Assembly (NCBI RefSeq): GCF_019355555.1
Contig: NZ_CP072141.1
Span: 2,350,001 to 2,414,000 of the forward strand
Length of the DNA stretch: 64,000 nt
From: Rhizobium sp. L51/94
GTDB taxonomy: Bacteria; Pseudomonadota; Alphaproteobacteria; Rhizobiales; Rhizobiaceae
Reading direction: 5' to 3'
Position 1 is the stretch's first letter. Each line of letters opens with the position of its first letter. This document shows positions 56,233 through 64,000 of this stretch, in pieces. The notes below the pieces were generated by a model. The model saw only the letters and a list, made by a program, of their open reading frames with translations. It was not told the DNA's origin and searched no databases. The translations under genes and the position numbers were made by a program.

Positions 56233-57604
56233 CGGCTGGCCTGCTGCCGTCGATGCGGGAGCGCAACAGCTTGTGCGCTGCCTCGTCGAGCGGAAAATTC
56301 CACATAAGCGCCACGGCGGCGAGCTTCAGCGCGATGGGTATCCACGCATAGGCGATGGCCAGCGTCCAGAGAGCCTCCGGCCGGTTGCCGGCGCCGGCCG
56401 CAGCATCGAAGCCGAAGACAGATAGCAGCGGAAAAATCAGCCCAACACCCGCAGCCAGTGACAGCTTGGTGGCCAGACCCCAGGCCGCAAAATAGAGGCC
56501 GCCGCGCTGCGAGCCGGATTGGGCGGTGTCCACATCGATGACATCGGCCTGAATTGCCGGGGGCAGAGACAAATCGAACCCCAGCATAAGGCCCGTGACG
56601 ATGCAGATCGCGCCAAAACCATAGAGCGAACCGGAAGGCAGCAGCGGTGCCGCGACGAAGGCGGCACAGGCAACGATCATCGCAATGCACCAGGCGCGGT
56701 GCTTGCCGAAGCGTCTGGCAGCCAGCGTCGCCAGCGGAACACCGGCGATGCCGAACAGGAAATACACGAACAGCAGCGGCCCGCGCGATTGCGGCAACCC
56801 AAGCCGGTCCGATACGAAATAGAGAAAGAGTGTCGCGGGGATGCCGTTTGCAAAGCCGTTGATGAAATACGCGATCAGCAGGCGGACGAACGGCATGTTT
56901 GCCGCAAGAAATCCGAGGCTCTGTCGGAGGGCTATCCCGGCGACGCTATGCTCGCGCGGTTCCGGCACGAAGATCACGGCTATCAGGCCCGAGACCGGCA
57001 GACTGATCGCGACCACGATCCCGAGCACGGCGAGCCCGGAAATTGGAGCTCCGCGCTCCATGCCGATGGCGAACGGCACGACGATGGCAATCAGCACCCC
57101 GATCAATGAGATGCCCTCGCGAAGGCTGGTCAGCGATGTGCGCCCGCTGTAGTCGTCGATAAGCTCCGCCCCCCATGCCGAATAGGGCACCATCGCCATC
57201 GTATAGCCGAGCGACAGCACTACGCCCCAGACGCCAAGCCACAGAAGCGTCACACCCGGTGGCGGCGAATAGAGCATCAGCGCGGCAAGCGAGGCGATGG
57301 GTACCGAAAGCGAAAAAAGCAGGCGACGTCGGCCGAAGCGAGGTCGGAAGCGATCCGCGACCATGCCGACCAGCGGATCGGATACGGCATCGAATATTCT
57401 CACCAGCAGCAGCACGAAGCCGACGCCGGCAAGGGGGAGGCCTATGGTTTCGGTGTAGTAGGTCGGCACCACCGCATAGAGCGGCAGGCCGAGCGCTGCG
57501 AGCGGCGCTGCCGGCAGCGCGTAAGCCAGAAGCCGCCACCAGCCGATCTGTCGTTGACCGCTCGACTGCGGTGAACGCAGTCCGTCCGCGTCACGCCCTG
57601 GCAA
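56168..57604 (-). CDS. MFS transporter of the GPH (melibiose carrier-like) type
   Basis: The 478-residue product has 12 hydrophobic segments and GPH-family features: VRIFDAVSDPLVGMVADRFR with the conserved aspartates, RFGRRRLLFSLSVP, and PYSAWGAELIDDYSGRTSL. Substrate is unknown. The likely start is TTG at 57604, overlapping the end of the methyltransferase gene, with AGGTGG just upstream. There is no ATG in the overlap, so the first residues are uncertain. Confidence 0.82.
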   Translation of the reverse strand: MPGRDADGLRSPQSSGQRQIGWWRLLAYALPAAPLAALGLPLYAVVPTYYTETIGLPLAGVGFVLLLVRIFDAVSDPLVGMVADRFRPRFGRRRLLFSLSVPIASLAALMLYSPPPGVTLLWLGVWGVVLSLGYTMAMVPYSAWGAELIDDYSGRTSLTSLREGISLIGVLIAIVVPFAIGMERGAPISGLAVLGIVVAISLPVSGLIAVIFVPEPREHSVAGIALRQSLGFLAANMPFVRLLIAYFINGFANGIPATLFLYFVSDRLGLPQSRGPLLFVYFLFGIAGVPLATLAARRFGKHRAWCIAMIVACAAFVAAPLLPSGSLYGFGAICIVTGLMLGFDLSLPPAIQADVIDVDTAQSGSQRGGLYFAAWGLATKLSLAAGVGLIFPLLSVFGFDAAAGAGNRPEALWTLAIAYAWIPIALKLAAVALMWNFPLDEAAHKLLRSRIDGSRPAATRLDAERDRAETPPRARAIR

Positions 57605-58949
57605 AAACCACCTGGCGCACGTCGATATTGCGCGAGAGGAAGCCCGCCTCGCAGTAAAACAGGTAAAAGTCCCAGAGCCGCTTGAAACGGTCATCGAACC
57701 CAAGCGGCTTCACCCGCTCCCAGGCGGCCCAGAAACGGTCGCGCCATTCAGCCAGCGTCCGGGCGTAGTCGAGCCCGAAACCGAAATCCTTGACCATCGA
57801 CAGGTCGACCTTCCGGCTCAGCGCCAGGAGATGTTCCGGCGTCGGGAGCATGCCGCCGGGAAAGACGTATTTCTGGATGAAGTCCGGGTTGGCCTTGTAC
57901 TTCGCGAAGGCCTCTGGCTTGATGGTGATGATCTGCAGGCCAGCCTGGCCACCCGGCTTCAGGCAGTCCTTCAACTTGGAAAAATAGGTCGACCAGTATT
58001 TCTCCCCAACCGCCTCGAACATTTCGATGGAGATAATCTTGTCGTAGACACCGGTTTCGTCGCGATAGTCCTGGAAGCGGAAATCGACGCGATCGCTGAG
58101 GCCAGCCTTGCGGATACGCTCTTCGGCGAAGACCAGCTGTTCGCGGCTGATGGTCAGGCCAGTAACGCGGCACCCCATTTCCCGCGCGGCGAATTCGGCA
58201 AACCCGCCCCAGCCGCAGCCGATCTCCAGCACATGGTCGCCCGGCTTGATGCCGGTGGCCTCTGCCAAGGCCCGGTATTTCGCATTCTGGGCCGACTGCA
58301 GGTCGTTGGCGCCGGTCGAATAGAGCGCGGAGGAATAGGTCATGCTCGGGTCGAGCCACGCTTTGTAGAAGTCGTTGCCGAGATCGTAATGCGCCGAAAT
58401 ATTGCGCTTGGATCCGGCCTTGCTGTTGCCGCGCATCCAGTGGCGGATCTTCTCGACGACCTGCATGATGCCGCCGGTGCCGTTGGCATACTGGTCGGCT
58501 GCTTCGCCGTTGATCAGGAAAAGCTGCAGGAAGGACACGATGTCGGGGCTGTCCCAATCGCCGTCCATATAAGTCTCCGCGACGCCAATCGTGCCCGTAA
58601 GCAGCGCCCGGTAGGCGAGCTTCCAGTTTCGCAGCGTCACGGCCGCCTTGGGACCCTCCATCTTGCCGACGACGACTACCTTGCGGCCGTCCGGCATCTG
58701 GATGGCGAGCGAACCGGTCTGCATCTGCAGCAGCCCGCGAAGGGCAAGTCGCGCCTTAAACGGCAATCCCTTGGAGACGCGCGCGATGTTGTCGTGCGTC
58801 AGAATCTCGGCGCCCTCGGCGAATTTCGTCCAGTCCTGCCTGTCAGTCATCGATGCTCCGGTAGCAATTGGCTTGGCTCCTGCACCTATATGATGTGCGA
58901 CCGGGACTTGCCAGTCCTTGGCATCTATTGTCGGGGAATCCCAAGTCAT
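57591..58949 (-). CDS. CFA-type SAM-dependent fatty acid methyltransferase (UfaM/CfaS-like)
   Basis: The 452-residue enzyme has the SAM-binding motif LEIGCGWGGFAEFAAREMG and the CFA pattern ISAHYDLGNDFYKAWLDPSM. It resembles cyclopropane-fatty-acid synthase. In Rhodobacter the enzyme in this setting (UfaM) methylates an unsaturated acyl chain in phospholipids as the first step to furan fatty acids. Neighbours on both sides overlap by a few bases, forming one operon. Which of the two activities it has cannot be read from the sequence. Confidence 0.9.
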   Translation of the reverse strand: MTWDSPTIDAKDWQVPVAHHIGAGAKPIATGASMTDRQDWTKFAEGAEILTHDNIARVSKGLPFKARLALRGLLQMQTGSLAIQMPDGRKVVVVGKMEGPKAAVTLRNWKLAYRALLTGTIGVAETYMDGDWDSPDIVSFLQLFLINGEAADQYANGTGGIMQVVEKIRHWMRGNSKAGSKRNISAHYDLGNDFYKAWLDPSMTYSSALYSTGANDLQSAQNAKYRALAEATGIKPGDHVLEIGCGWGGFAEFAAREMGCRVTGLTISREQLVFAEERIRKAGLSDRVDFRFQDYRDETGVYDKIISIEMFEAVGEKYWSTYFSKLKDCLKPGGQAGLQIITIKPEAFAKYKANPDFIQKYVFPGGMLPTPEHLLALSRKVDLSMVKDFGFGLDYARTLAEWRDRFWAAWERVKPLGFDDRFKRLWDFYLFYCEAGFLSRNIDVRQVVFARA

Positions 58950-59797
58950 TCTGCGGCCTCCAGGGTTATGCGCTGCGGCTTGATGCTGACGGGAGGCGGA
59001 GCCTTTGGCTTGGGGATGTATTTAGCCCCCTTGAGCCATAGCTTCAGTGCCTCCCAGTGAATGCCGGCGACGATCTTCAGGGTCAGGAATGGGATGCGGA
59101 CTGTCAGCGCGAGAAGCGTCGCGGTTGCCATTGTCTGCCGACGTCCAGTGAATGTGGCCGCCAGCAACGGACCCTCCGCATCGGTTTCGAGGATACGCCA
59201 GCGAATTTCATCGCCCGGCGGGAGCATGCGGAAATGATAGCGCATCTGCATCGGGATGAAGGGCGAAACGTGAAAAATCTTGTCGCAGCTCTGGCGCAGT
59301 CCACTTTCGGTCATCTCGCCGTCGCTGACCGGGCACACATAGGTGTGCCGCTCGCCGAACGTGTTTCGGACCTCGTAGATGGCAGCCATCAAGCGCTCGT
59401 TGGCGTCGTAGGCGTAATAGACGGAAATCGGATTGAAGACGTAGCCGAGGATGCGCGGGTAGCAGACCAGCACGATGCGGGCGGCCCGTTCTGGAAGACC
59501 GGCGTCTGCCAGCAGTCCGTCGGCATAGGCGCGTAGCGTGGCACTGTCGCCGCAATGGTCCTTCTCATGGAAAGCCACCAGGTTTCTCTTGTTCACTGAA
59601 AACAGGGCCGACAGTCTGTCCGCCTCGACCAGACGATCGAGATCGACGAACAGCGAGAACACCCGGTACTGGAAGCGGTGTCCGAACGGCTTCATGCGCT
59701 GGTGCATCACCTCGCCGGTATAGAGCGCAGCGGGCACAAGAGGCACCGGACCGTTGCGCTCGAGGTTGACACCGCCCTTTTCCAGAGGCTTCCTCAT
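58946..59797 (-). CDS. DUF1365 family protein (UfaO-like)
   Basis: The 283-residue protein has the DUF1365 pattern: YTGEVMHQRMKPFGHRFQYR, VCYPRILGYVFNPISVYYAY and YEVRNTFGERHTYVCP. Homologues in RpoE-regulated clusters were linked to oxygen insertion in furan fatty acid synthesis; I recall this as UfaO, with moderate confidence. It overlaps both neighbours by four bases (ATGA), so it is translationally coupled. Confidence 0.88.
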   Translation of the reverse strand: MRKPLEKGGVNLERNGPVPLVPAALYTGEVMHQRMKPFGHRFQYRVFSLFVDLDRLVEADRLSALFSVNKRNLVAFHEKDHCGDSATLRAYADGLLADAGLPERAARIVLVCYPRILGYVFNPISVYYAYDANERLMAAIYEVRNTFGERHTYVCPVSDGEMTESGLRQSCDKIFHVSPFIPMQMRYHFRMLPPGDEIRWRILETDAEGPLLAATFTGRRQTMATATLLALTVRIPFLTLKIVAGIHWEALKLWLKGAKYIPKPKAPPPVSIKPQRITLEAAE

Positions 59798-61149
59798 ACC
59801 AGGACTTCAAGTTCTTGCTTGGCACGGACGGCAGCCTGCCTCGGGGCGCGCCACGGGATGACGCCGCCGAGCGCCTCGGCTGCCGCGAGACCGGAGGTCA
59901 GGCCGTCTTCATGGAAGCCGTATCCAGTCCAAGCGCCGGCGAAATGGCTGTGGTTCCGCCCCTGTATGCTGGCAAGCCGCAATTGTGCATCCATACTGCC
60001 GCCGTTGAATTGCGGGTGGTCGTAGGAATACTCGGCAAACACCTTAGACGGATCGGGTTCGCGATCAGGGTTGAGGGTGACGAACAGGGGATGGTCGTCA
60101 CGAATGCCTTGCAGCCGGTTCATCCAGTAGCTGACAGCGCAGCCTTTCTCGCCTTCGCCTGCGCTGGAGCGGAGATAGTTCCAGGACGCCCAGACCTTGC
60201 GGCGCTTCGGCATCAGGGAGAGGTCGCGGTGGAGCACGACACGGTTAGGGCCGTAGGGGATAGCGCCGAGCAGGCGTCGTTCTTCGGGCGTTGCGTCCTT
60301 CAGCATCGCCAGGGTCTGGTTGCTGTGGGCGGCAAAAATCACCTTGTCGTAGATCGCTTCGCGACCATGCTCGTCGGTGATCAACACGTGATCGTCGCGA
60401 CGCTGGACGGCGCGGATACCGCATGACAGCTTCAGTCGGTCGCCGAGCGGTGACAGAAGCTTTTCCAGATAGTTGCGGCTTCCCCCGGTAACCGTGCGCC
60501 ACTGGTGCTGCTTGAGGTAGATCAGGCGGTGATTGTCGAAGAAATTGACGAAATGCTCGGCGGGGAAGTCGAGCATCTGCGCTGCCGGTGTCGACCAGAT
60601 GGCGGCCGCCATGGGGATCAGGTAGTTGTTGGTGAAGCCCGGCGAAAAACCCCGCCAGTCGAGGTAGTCGCCGATCGAGCGTTCGGCGAGATGGCCCGCG
60701 GCGCGGTCCGTAAGGCAGGTCTTGTTGAAGCGCATGATCTCGCGCACCATCCAGAGAAAGGATGGGCGTAGCAGGTTGCGTTTCTGGGCGAACAGCGTCC
60801 CCAGATTATCGCCACTCCATTCCATCCTGCCGCGGTCGAGCGATAGTGCAAAGCTCATGTTGCTGGCATGGGTTTTGACACCCAGTTCGGAAAATAGCGC
60901 CGTCAGGTTCGGATAGTTCTGCTCGTTGTAGACGATGAACCCGGTGTCGACGGAAATCGGCGTGCCGTCATAGTCGATATCGACAGTTGCCGTGTGCCCG
61001 CCCGCCCGGTCCGCCTTTTCGTAGAGCGTGACATCGTGCACCGGGTGAAGCGCCCAGGCGGCGGAGGTGCCGGAAACGCCGGAGCCGATTACCGCGATTT
61101 TCATGCGGTGGGCGCCGTTGTGTCCAGGGTCTGCAAACAGGGCGTTCAT
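59794..61149 (-). CDS. FAD-dependent amine oxidase-like protein (UfaD-like)
   Basis: The 451-residue protein has the dinucleotide-binding motif IAVIGSGVSGTSAAWALHP near residue 18 and GGHTATVDIDYDGTPISVD, plus FAGAWTGYGFHEDGLTSGLA at the C-terminus. It resembles NAD/FAD amine oxidases. In Rhodobacter the corresponding enzyme is a flavin desaturase in the furan fatty acid pathway. An internal start at the second methionine (MKIAVIG, about codon 16) is possible; the annotated ATG overlaps the photolyase stop codon. Confidence 0.88.
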   Translation of the reverse strand: MNALFADPGHNGAHRMKIAVIGSGVSGTSAAWALHPVHDVTLYEKADRAGGHTATVDIDYDGTPISVDTGFIVYNEQNYPNLTALFSELGVKTHASNMSFALSLDRGRMEWSGDNLGTLFAQKRNLLRPSFLWMVREIMRFNKTCLTDRAAGHLAERSIGDYLDWRGFSPGFTNNYLIPMAAAIWSTPAAQMLDFPAEHFVNFFDNHRLIYLKQHQWRTVTGGSRNYLEKLLSPLGDRLKLSCGIRAVQRRDDHVLITDEHGREAIYDKVIFAAHSNQTLAMLKDATPEERRLLGAIPYGPNRVVLHRDLSLMPKRRKVWASWNYLRSSAGEGEKGCAVSYWMNRLQGIRDDHPLFVTLNPDREPDPSKVFAEYSYDHPQFNGGSMDAQLRLASIQGRNHSHFAGAWTGYGFHEDGLTSGLAAAEALGGVIPWRAPRQAAVRAKQELEVLV

Positions 61150-62603
61150 GCGGCGTCCTTTACTGCACTATAGGCTTTCAGCGCCCGGTCACGGGCCTTT
61201 GCGTGGTCGACGATCGGGTTGGGGTAGGTCTTGCCGAGGGCGATGCCCGCCTTGCCGAGCACCGATGCCGGTGCCTCGAACGGCCGGTGAATGTACTTGT
61301 TGCCGAGTTCGGCCAGTTCCGGAACGAACTCGCGGACATACGTCCCCTCGGGATCGAATTTCTCGCCCTGCAGGATGGGATTGAAGATGCGGAAAAACGG
61401 CGAGGCGTCGGCCCCGGAGCCCGCGACCCACTGCCAGGAGGCAGCATTGCTGGCGGGATCGGCATCGACGAGCGTATCGCGAAACCACTCCTCGCCCTTA
61501 CGCCAATCGATCAGCAGATCCTTGATCAGGAACGAGGCGACGATCATGCGGACGCGATTGTGCATCCACCCATGCTTCCACAACTGCCGCATGCCGGCAT
61601 CGACGATGGGGTAACCTGTGCGCCCTTGCGTCCAGTCCTCGAACAGATCCGTTTCCGTCCTCCATTCGAAGGCGTCGAAACGCTTGTTCCAGTTGGCGGA
61701 GGGAAGGGCCGGGAAGTGAAACAGCAGATGATAGGAAAAGTCCCGCCAGGCCAGTTCCTTGCGGAAATGGATGACGTCGTCCTGCGGCGTGCTCTTCGGG
61801 AGGTTGCGCGTCGCATACCAGATGCGGGCCGGCGATATCTCGCCGAGTGCCAGATGCGGAGAAAGCATCGAGGTCGCGGGCTTGGCCGGGAAATCACGAT
61901 CCGCCTTGTAACCGGTCAGCGCCTCGTCGACGAAGTCGTCGAGCCGTTCGCGAGCCGATGCCTCGCCCGGCACCCAGACGTCGGAGAACGACAGCGCCCA
62001 GTTCGGCTTTGTCGGCAGCAGTTTCCAGTCCGACAATGGCTCGCTGTCCGGCCACGCTTCAGGGGCTGTGATTTCCTTCGGTGCATCCAGCGGCTCCGGC
62101 GGCTCGCCGCGGCTTTCGAGCGCCCGCCAGAACGGCGTGTACACGCGGTAGGGTGTGCCTCCGCCGGTCATCAGCTTCGAAGGCTCATGCAGCAGCTGGC
62201 CGGCGAAGCTGGTAGCCTCTATGCCGCGCTCGGCGAGTTGCCGCTTGATCTCGGTGTCGACGGCGATACCGGCCGGGTCGTAGCGGCGGTTCCAGACGAC
62301 GCCGGTCGCGCCCGAGGTTTCGATAAGCCTGGAGAGCGCGGAAAGTGCCTCGCCGCTTGCAAATATCAGGTCGCTGCCAAGGTTGCGGAGAGACGCCTGA
62401 AGCGCGGTCAGCGAGTGGTGGAGCCACCAGCGCTGTGCGGCGCCGAGCGGTCCCGTGCCGTCTTTATCGGGTTCGCGTATATAGAGGGGAATGATCGGCC
62501 GGCCTTTTTCGCAGGCGGCATGCAGCGCGAGGTTGTCGTCGAGCCGGAGGTCCTTTCGGAACCAAAGGATGGTGCATCCGCTCGCCTTCGTCACTGCTGT
62601 CAT
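61146..62603 (-). CDS. phrB: Deoxyribodipyrimidine photolyase
   Basis: The enzyme repairs UV cyclobutane dimers using light, FADH and an antenna cofactor. From the ATG at 62603 the product is 485 residues: the antenna domain starts CTILWFRKDLRLDDNLALHA, and the FAD domain has TGYPIVDAGMRQLWKHGWMH and DADPASNAASWQWVAGSGAD. A frame starting at 62639 overlaps the -10 element, so 62603 with AAGGA nine bases upstream is preferred. It is the first gene of a five-gene overlapping operon. Confidence 0.94.
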   Translation of the reverse strand: MTAVTKASGCTILWFRKDLRLDDNLALHAACEKGRPIIPLYIREPDKDGTGPLGAAQRWWLHHSLTALQASLRNLGSDLIFASGEALSALSRLIETSGATGVVWNRRYDPAGIAVDTEIKRQLAERGIEATSFAGQLLHEPSKLMTGGGTPYRVYTPFWRALESRGEPPEPLDAPKEITAPEAWPDSEPLSDWKLLPTKPNWALSFSDVWVPGEASARERLDDFVDEALTGYKADRDFPAKPATSMLSPHLALGEISPARIWYATRNLPKSTPQDDVIHFRKELAWRDFSYHLLFHFPALPSANWNKRFDAFEWRTETDLFEDWTQGRTGYPIVDAGMRQLWKHGWMHNRVRMIVASFLIKDLLIDWRKGEEWFRDTLVDADPASNAASWQWVAGSGADASPFFRIFNPILQGEKFDPEGTYVREFVPELAELGNKYIHRPFEAPASVLGKAGIALGKTYPNPIVDHAKARDRALKAYSAVKDAA

Positions 62604-62629
62604 CCCCCTTTTTCCTTCTGATTGAAGTC

Positions 62630-62658
62630 TGTTACGCATCTACGTTGTTGTCGGATCA
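62630..62658 (-). promoter_or_regulatory. ECF (RpoE/ECF11)-type promoter of the photolyase operon
   Basis: On the minus strand TGATCC (62658-62653) is followed after exactly 18 bases by TAACA (62634-62630); the Rhodobacter consensus is TGATCC-N18-TAAGA. Transcription would start about 20 bases before the phrB ATG, giving a short leader with the ribosome-binding site. Confidence 0.65.
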
Positions 62659-62823
62659 AAGGTTTCAAGGCTTGCGGCGAAAACCCGCGCAGCCTTGTCC
62701 CCGGCGCCGGATGCCGCCGTGAAAGCAAGCGAAATGCAGTGTCGCATCAGATTCTCCGAGGGCTGTCACCGTTCTGTTATGCAACGTGGTTAGCTCTCCG
62801 GCCATATCGGCAAGGAGTGTAGC

Positions 62824-63939
62824 ATGGCAGAAATCCGCATCGAACAGGTCCGCAAGGCCTATGGCAGCAACAAGGTTGTTCACGGCGTGGATCTGAATTT
62901 TCGTTCCGGTGAGTTTGTCGTCATCCTCGGGCCGTCCGGTTGCGGCAAGTCCACCCTGCTCAGGATGATCGCAGGCCTCGAGGATATCACCAGCGGCGAG
63001 ATCGTCATCGACGACGTGGTTGTCAATCAGCTGGAGCCCCGCGAGCGCGGCTGCGCCATGGTGTTCCAGAACTATGCGCTCTATCCGCACATGAACGTCG
63101 CGGCCAACATGGGCTACGCGCTCAAGGTTTCCGGCGTGCCAAAAGAGGAACGCGACCGCCGCATCAAGGAAACGGCGCGCATCGTCGGCCTCGAGGATTT
63201 TCTCGACCGCAAGCCGGGCGAGCTATCCGGCGGCCAGCGTCAGCGCGTCGCGATGGGCCGCGCCATCATCCGCGAGCCGAAAGTCTTCCTGTTCGACGAA
63301 CCGCTGTCCAACCTCGATGCCAAGCTGCGCGTCCAGATGCGCGTCGAGATCCGCCGCCTGCACAAGCGCCTGTCAGCCACCTCCGTGTTCGTCACCCACG
63401 ACCAGGTCGAGGCGATGACGCTCGCCGACAAGCTGGTGGTGATGTACAAAGGCAAAGTCGAGCAGGTCGGCACGCCCCTGGAAGTCTACAACAAGCCGCG
63501 CACCCGTTTCGTCGGCTCGTTCATCGGTTCTCCCGCGATGAACTTTCTCGAGGGCTCGTTCGCCGCAGACGGCACGCACTTCATCTTCGACGGCATTCCG
63601 ATCCCGGTCGATCCGGCCATCGGCAGGGCCAATGCCGGGCGCGCTGCAGCCCTCGGCATTCGTCCTGAGCACGCCTACATGGTGCCGGTGGGGACGCCAG
63701 GCAGCATCCCGGCGACTGTCGATTTCGTCGAGGAGCTCGGCGCCGGTCGCGTCATCCACTCCGACATCAACGGCTCGAACTTCGCGCTCAGCATTTCCGA
63801 CCATATCACCAGCGAAACCGGCCAGGAGATCGCCCTGCACCTGCCTGCCGAGCACATCCACCTGTTCTCCAACGAAACCGACCTGCGCCTCGACCTGCCG
63901 GAAACGGCACCGGTGCGGAAGCTGGAACTGGTCTCCTGA
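62824..63939 (+). CDS. ABC transporter ATP-binding protein, UgpC/MalK type
   Basis: The 371-residue protein is the ATPase of a carbohydrate or glycerol-3-phosphate importer. It has Walker [10 protein letters not shown], signature [14 protein letters not shown], Walker [15 protein letters not shown] and a C-terminal TOBE/regulatory domain ([14 protein letters not shown]). No permease or binding protein gene adjoins it within the window; it faces away from the divergent photolyase. The AAGGAG element lies eight bases before the ATG. Confidence 0.9.
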   Translation: MAEIRIEQVRKAYGSNKVVHGVDLNFRSGEFVVILGPSGCGKSTLLRMIAGLEDITSGEIVIDDVVVNQLEPRERGCAMVFQNYALYPHMNVAANMGYALKVSGVPKEERDRRIKETARIVGLEDFLDRKPGELSGGQRQRVAMGRAIIREPKVFLFDEPLSNLDAKLRVQMRVEIRRLHKRLSATSVFVTHDQVEAMTLADKLVVMYKGKVEQVGTPLEVYNKPRTRFVGSFIGSPAMNFLEGSFAADGTHFIFDGIPIPVDPAIGRANAGRAAALGIRPEHAYMVPVGTPGSIPATVDFVEELGAGRVIHSDINGSNFALSISDHITSETGQEIALHLPAEHIHLFSNETDLRLDLPETAPVRKLELVS

Positions 63940-63971
63940 TCTGACGTGAATTTATCAAGATGGTCTATCTA

Positions 63972-64000
63972 ATGCCGTTGGAGCCCTACTCCAGCGGCAT
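63972..64000 (+). terminator. Terminator of the UgpC-type gene (cut by window end)
   Basis: ATGCCGTTGGAG pairs with CTCCAGCGGCAT (12 bp with one G-T pair, five-base loop) at the very end of the window, 32 bases after the stop codon. Any T-run would lie beyond the last base. Confidence 0.7.

Overview
The window reads as a chromosomal segment of an alphaproteobacterium of the order Hyphomicrobiales (Rhizobiales), most like Rhizobiaceae (Rhizobium/Agrobacterium type). The evidence is the tuf-S10-spc-alpha ribosomal gene order with rhizobial protein variants, the adenosylcobalamin-dependent ribonucleotide reductase NrdJ, small families common in rhizobia (DUF982, DUF992, DUF3309, HlyU, DUF1883), and GC-rich coding sequence. 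No phage, insertion sequence, rRNA or CRISPR array is visible. The only tRNA is tRNA-Leu(UAA).

Region 1 (1-15690) is the ribosomal superoperon: the 3' end of tuf, then rpsJ-rplC-rplD-rplW-rplB-rpsS-rplV-rpsC-rplP-rpmC-rpsQ (S10), rplN-rplX-rplE-rpsN-rpsH-rplF-rplR-rpsE-rpmD-rplO-secY-adk (spc), and rpsM-rpsK-rpoA-rplQ (alpha). Terminator-like hairpins sit at several internal junctions, and a strong terminator follows rplQ.

Region 2 (15700-31000) holds housekeeping and conserved genes: two membrane DUFs, the periplasmic methionine sulfoxide reductase pair msrPQ, ilvD, an LprI-like secreted protein, a DegP-type protease overlapping the recombination factor rarA/mgsA, and a leftward set with DUF1883, a DapA-fold protein that has lost its catalytic residues, a 37-residue membrane peptide and a ketopantoate reductase-like enzyme. 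DUF3309, DUF982, DUF4105, an alpha/beta hydrolase and DUF992 follow.

Region 3 (31131-33840) is a two-gene cassette of visibly lower GC: an intact-looking Ser/Thr protein kinase and an overlapping TPR-like protein. It looks horizontally acquired and is inserted between DUF992 and nrdJ.

Region 4 (33985-53400) contains nrdJ with tandem NrdR-box-like palindromes upstream, gpt, a universal stress protein, a CinA-like protein, wrbA, tRNA-Leu, a VanZ-like protein behind a short leader with an intrinsic terminator, ilvA, a HlyU-like protein, a membrane diguanylate cyclase, a 2',3'-cyclic phosphodiesterase, a PilZ protein, a divergent lrp-type regulator/ald pair, DUF1203, and the start of the leftward cysK-alaX-sseA-GNAT operon (which extends to 54438).

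Region 5 (54575-62660) resembles the singlet-oxygen (RpoE-ChrR) regulon of Rhodobacter: a ChrR-like cupin protein, an SDR, a GPH-type transporter, a CFA-type methyltransferase, DUF1365, an FAD amine-oxidase-like protein and a photolyase. Promoter sequences of the TGATCC-N18-TAAGA type precede both the chrR-like gene and the photolyase operon, yet no ECF sigma gene is adjacent and the ChrR-like protein lacks most zinc ligands of its anti-sigma module. The methyltransferase/FAD/DUF1365 trio matches the furan fatty acid pathway. The window closes with an orphan UgpC-type ABC ATPase and its terminator.
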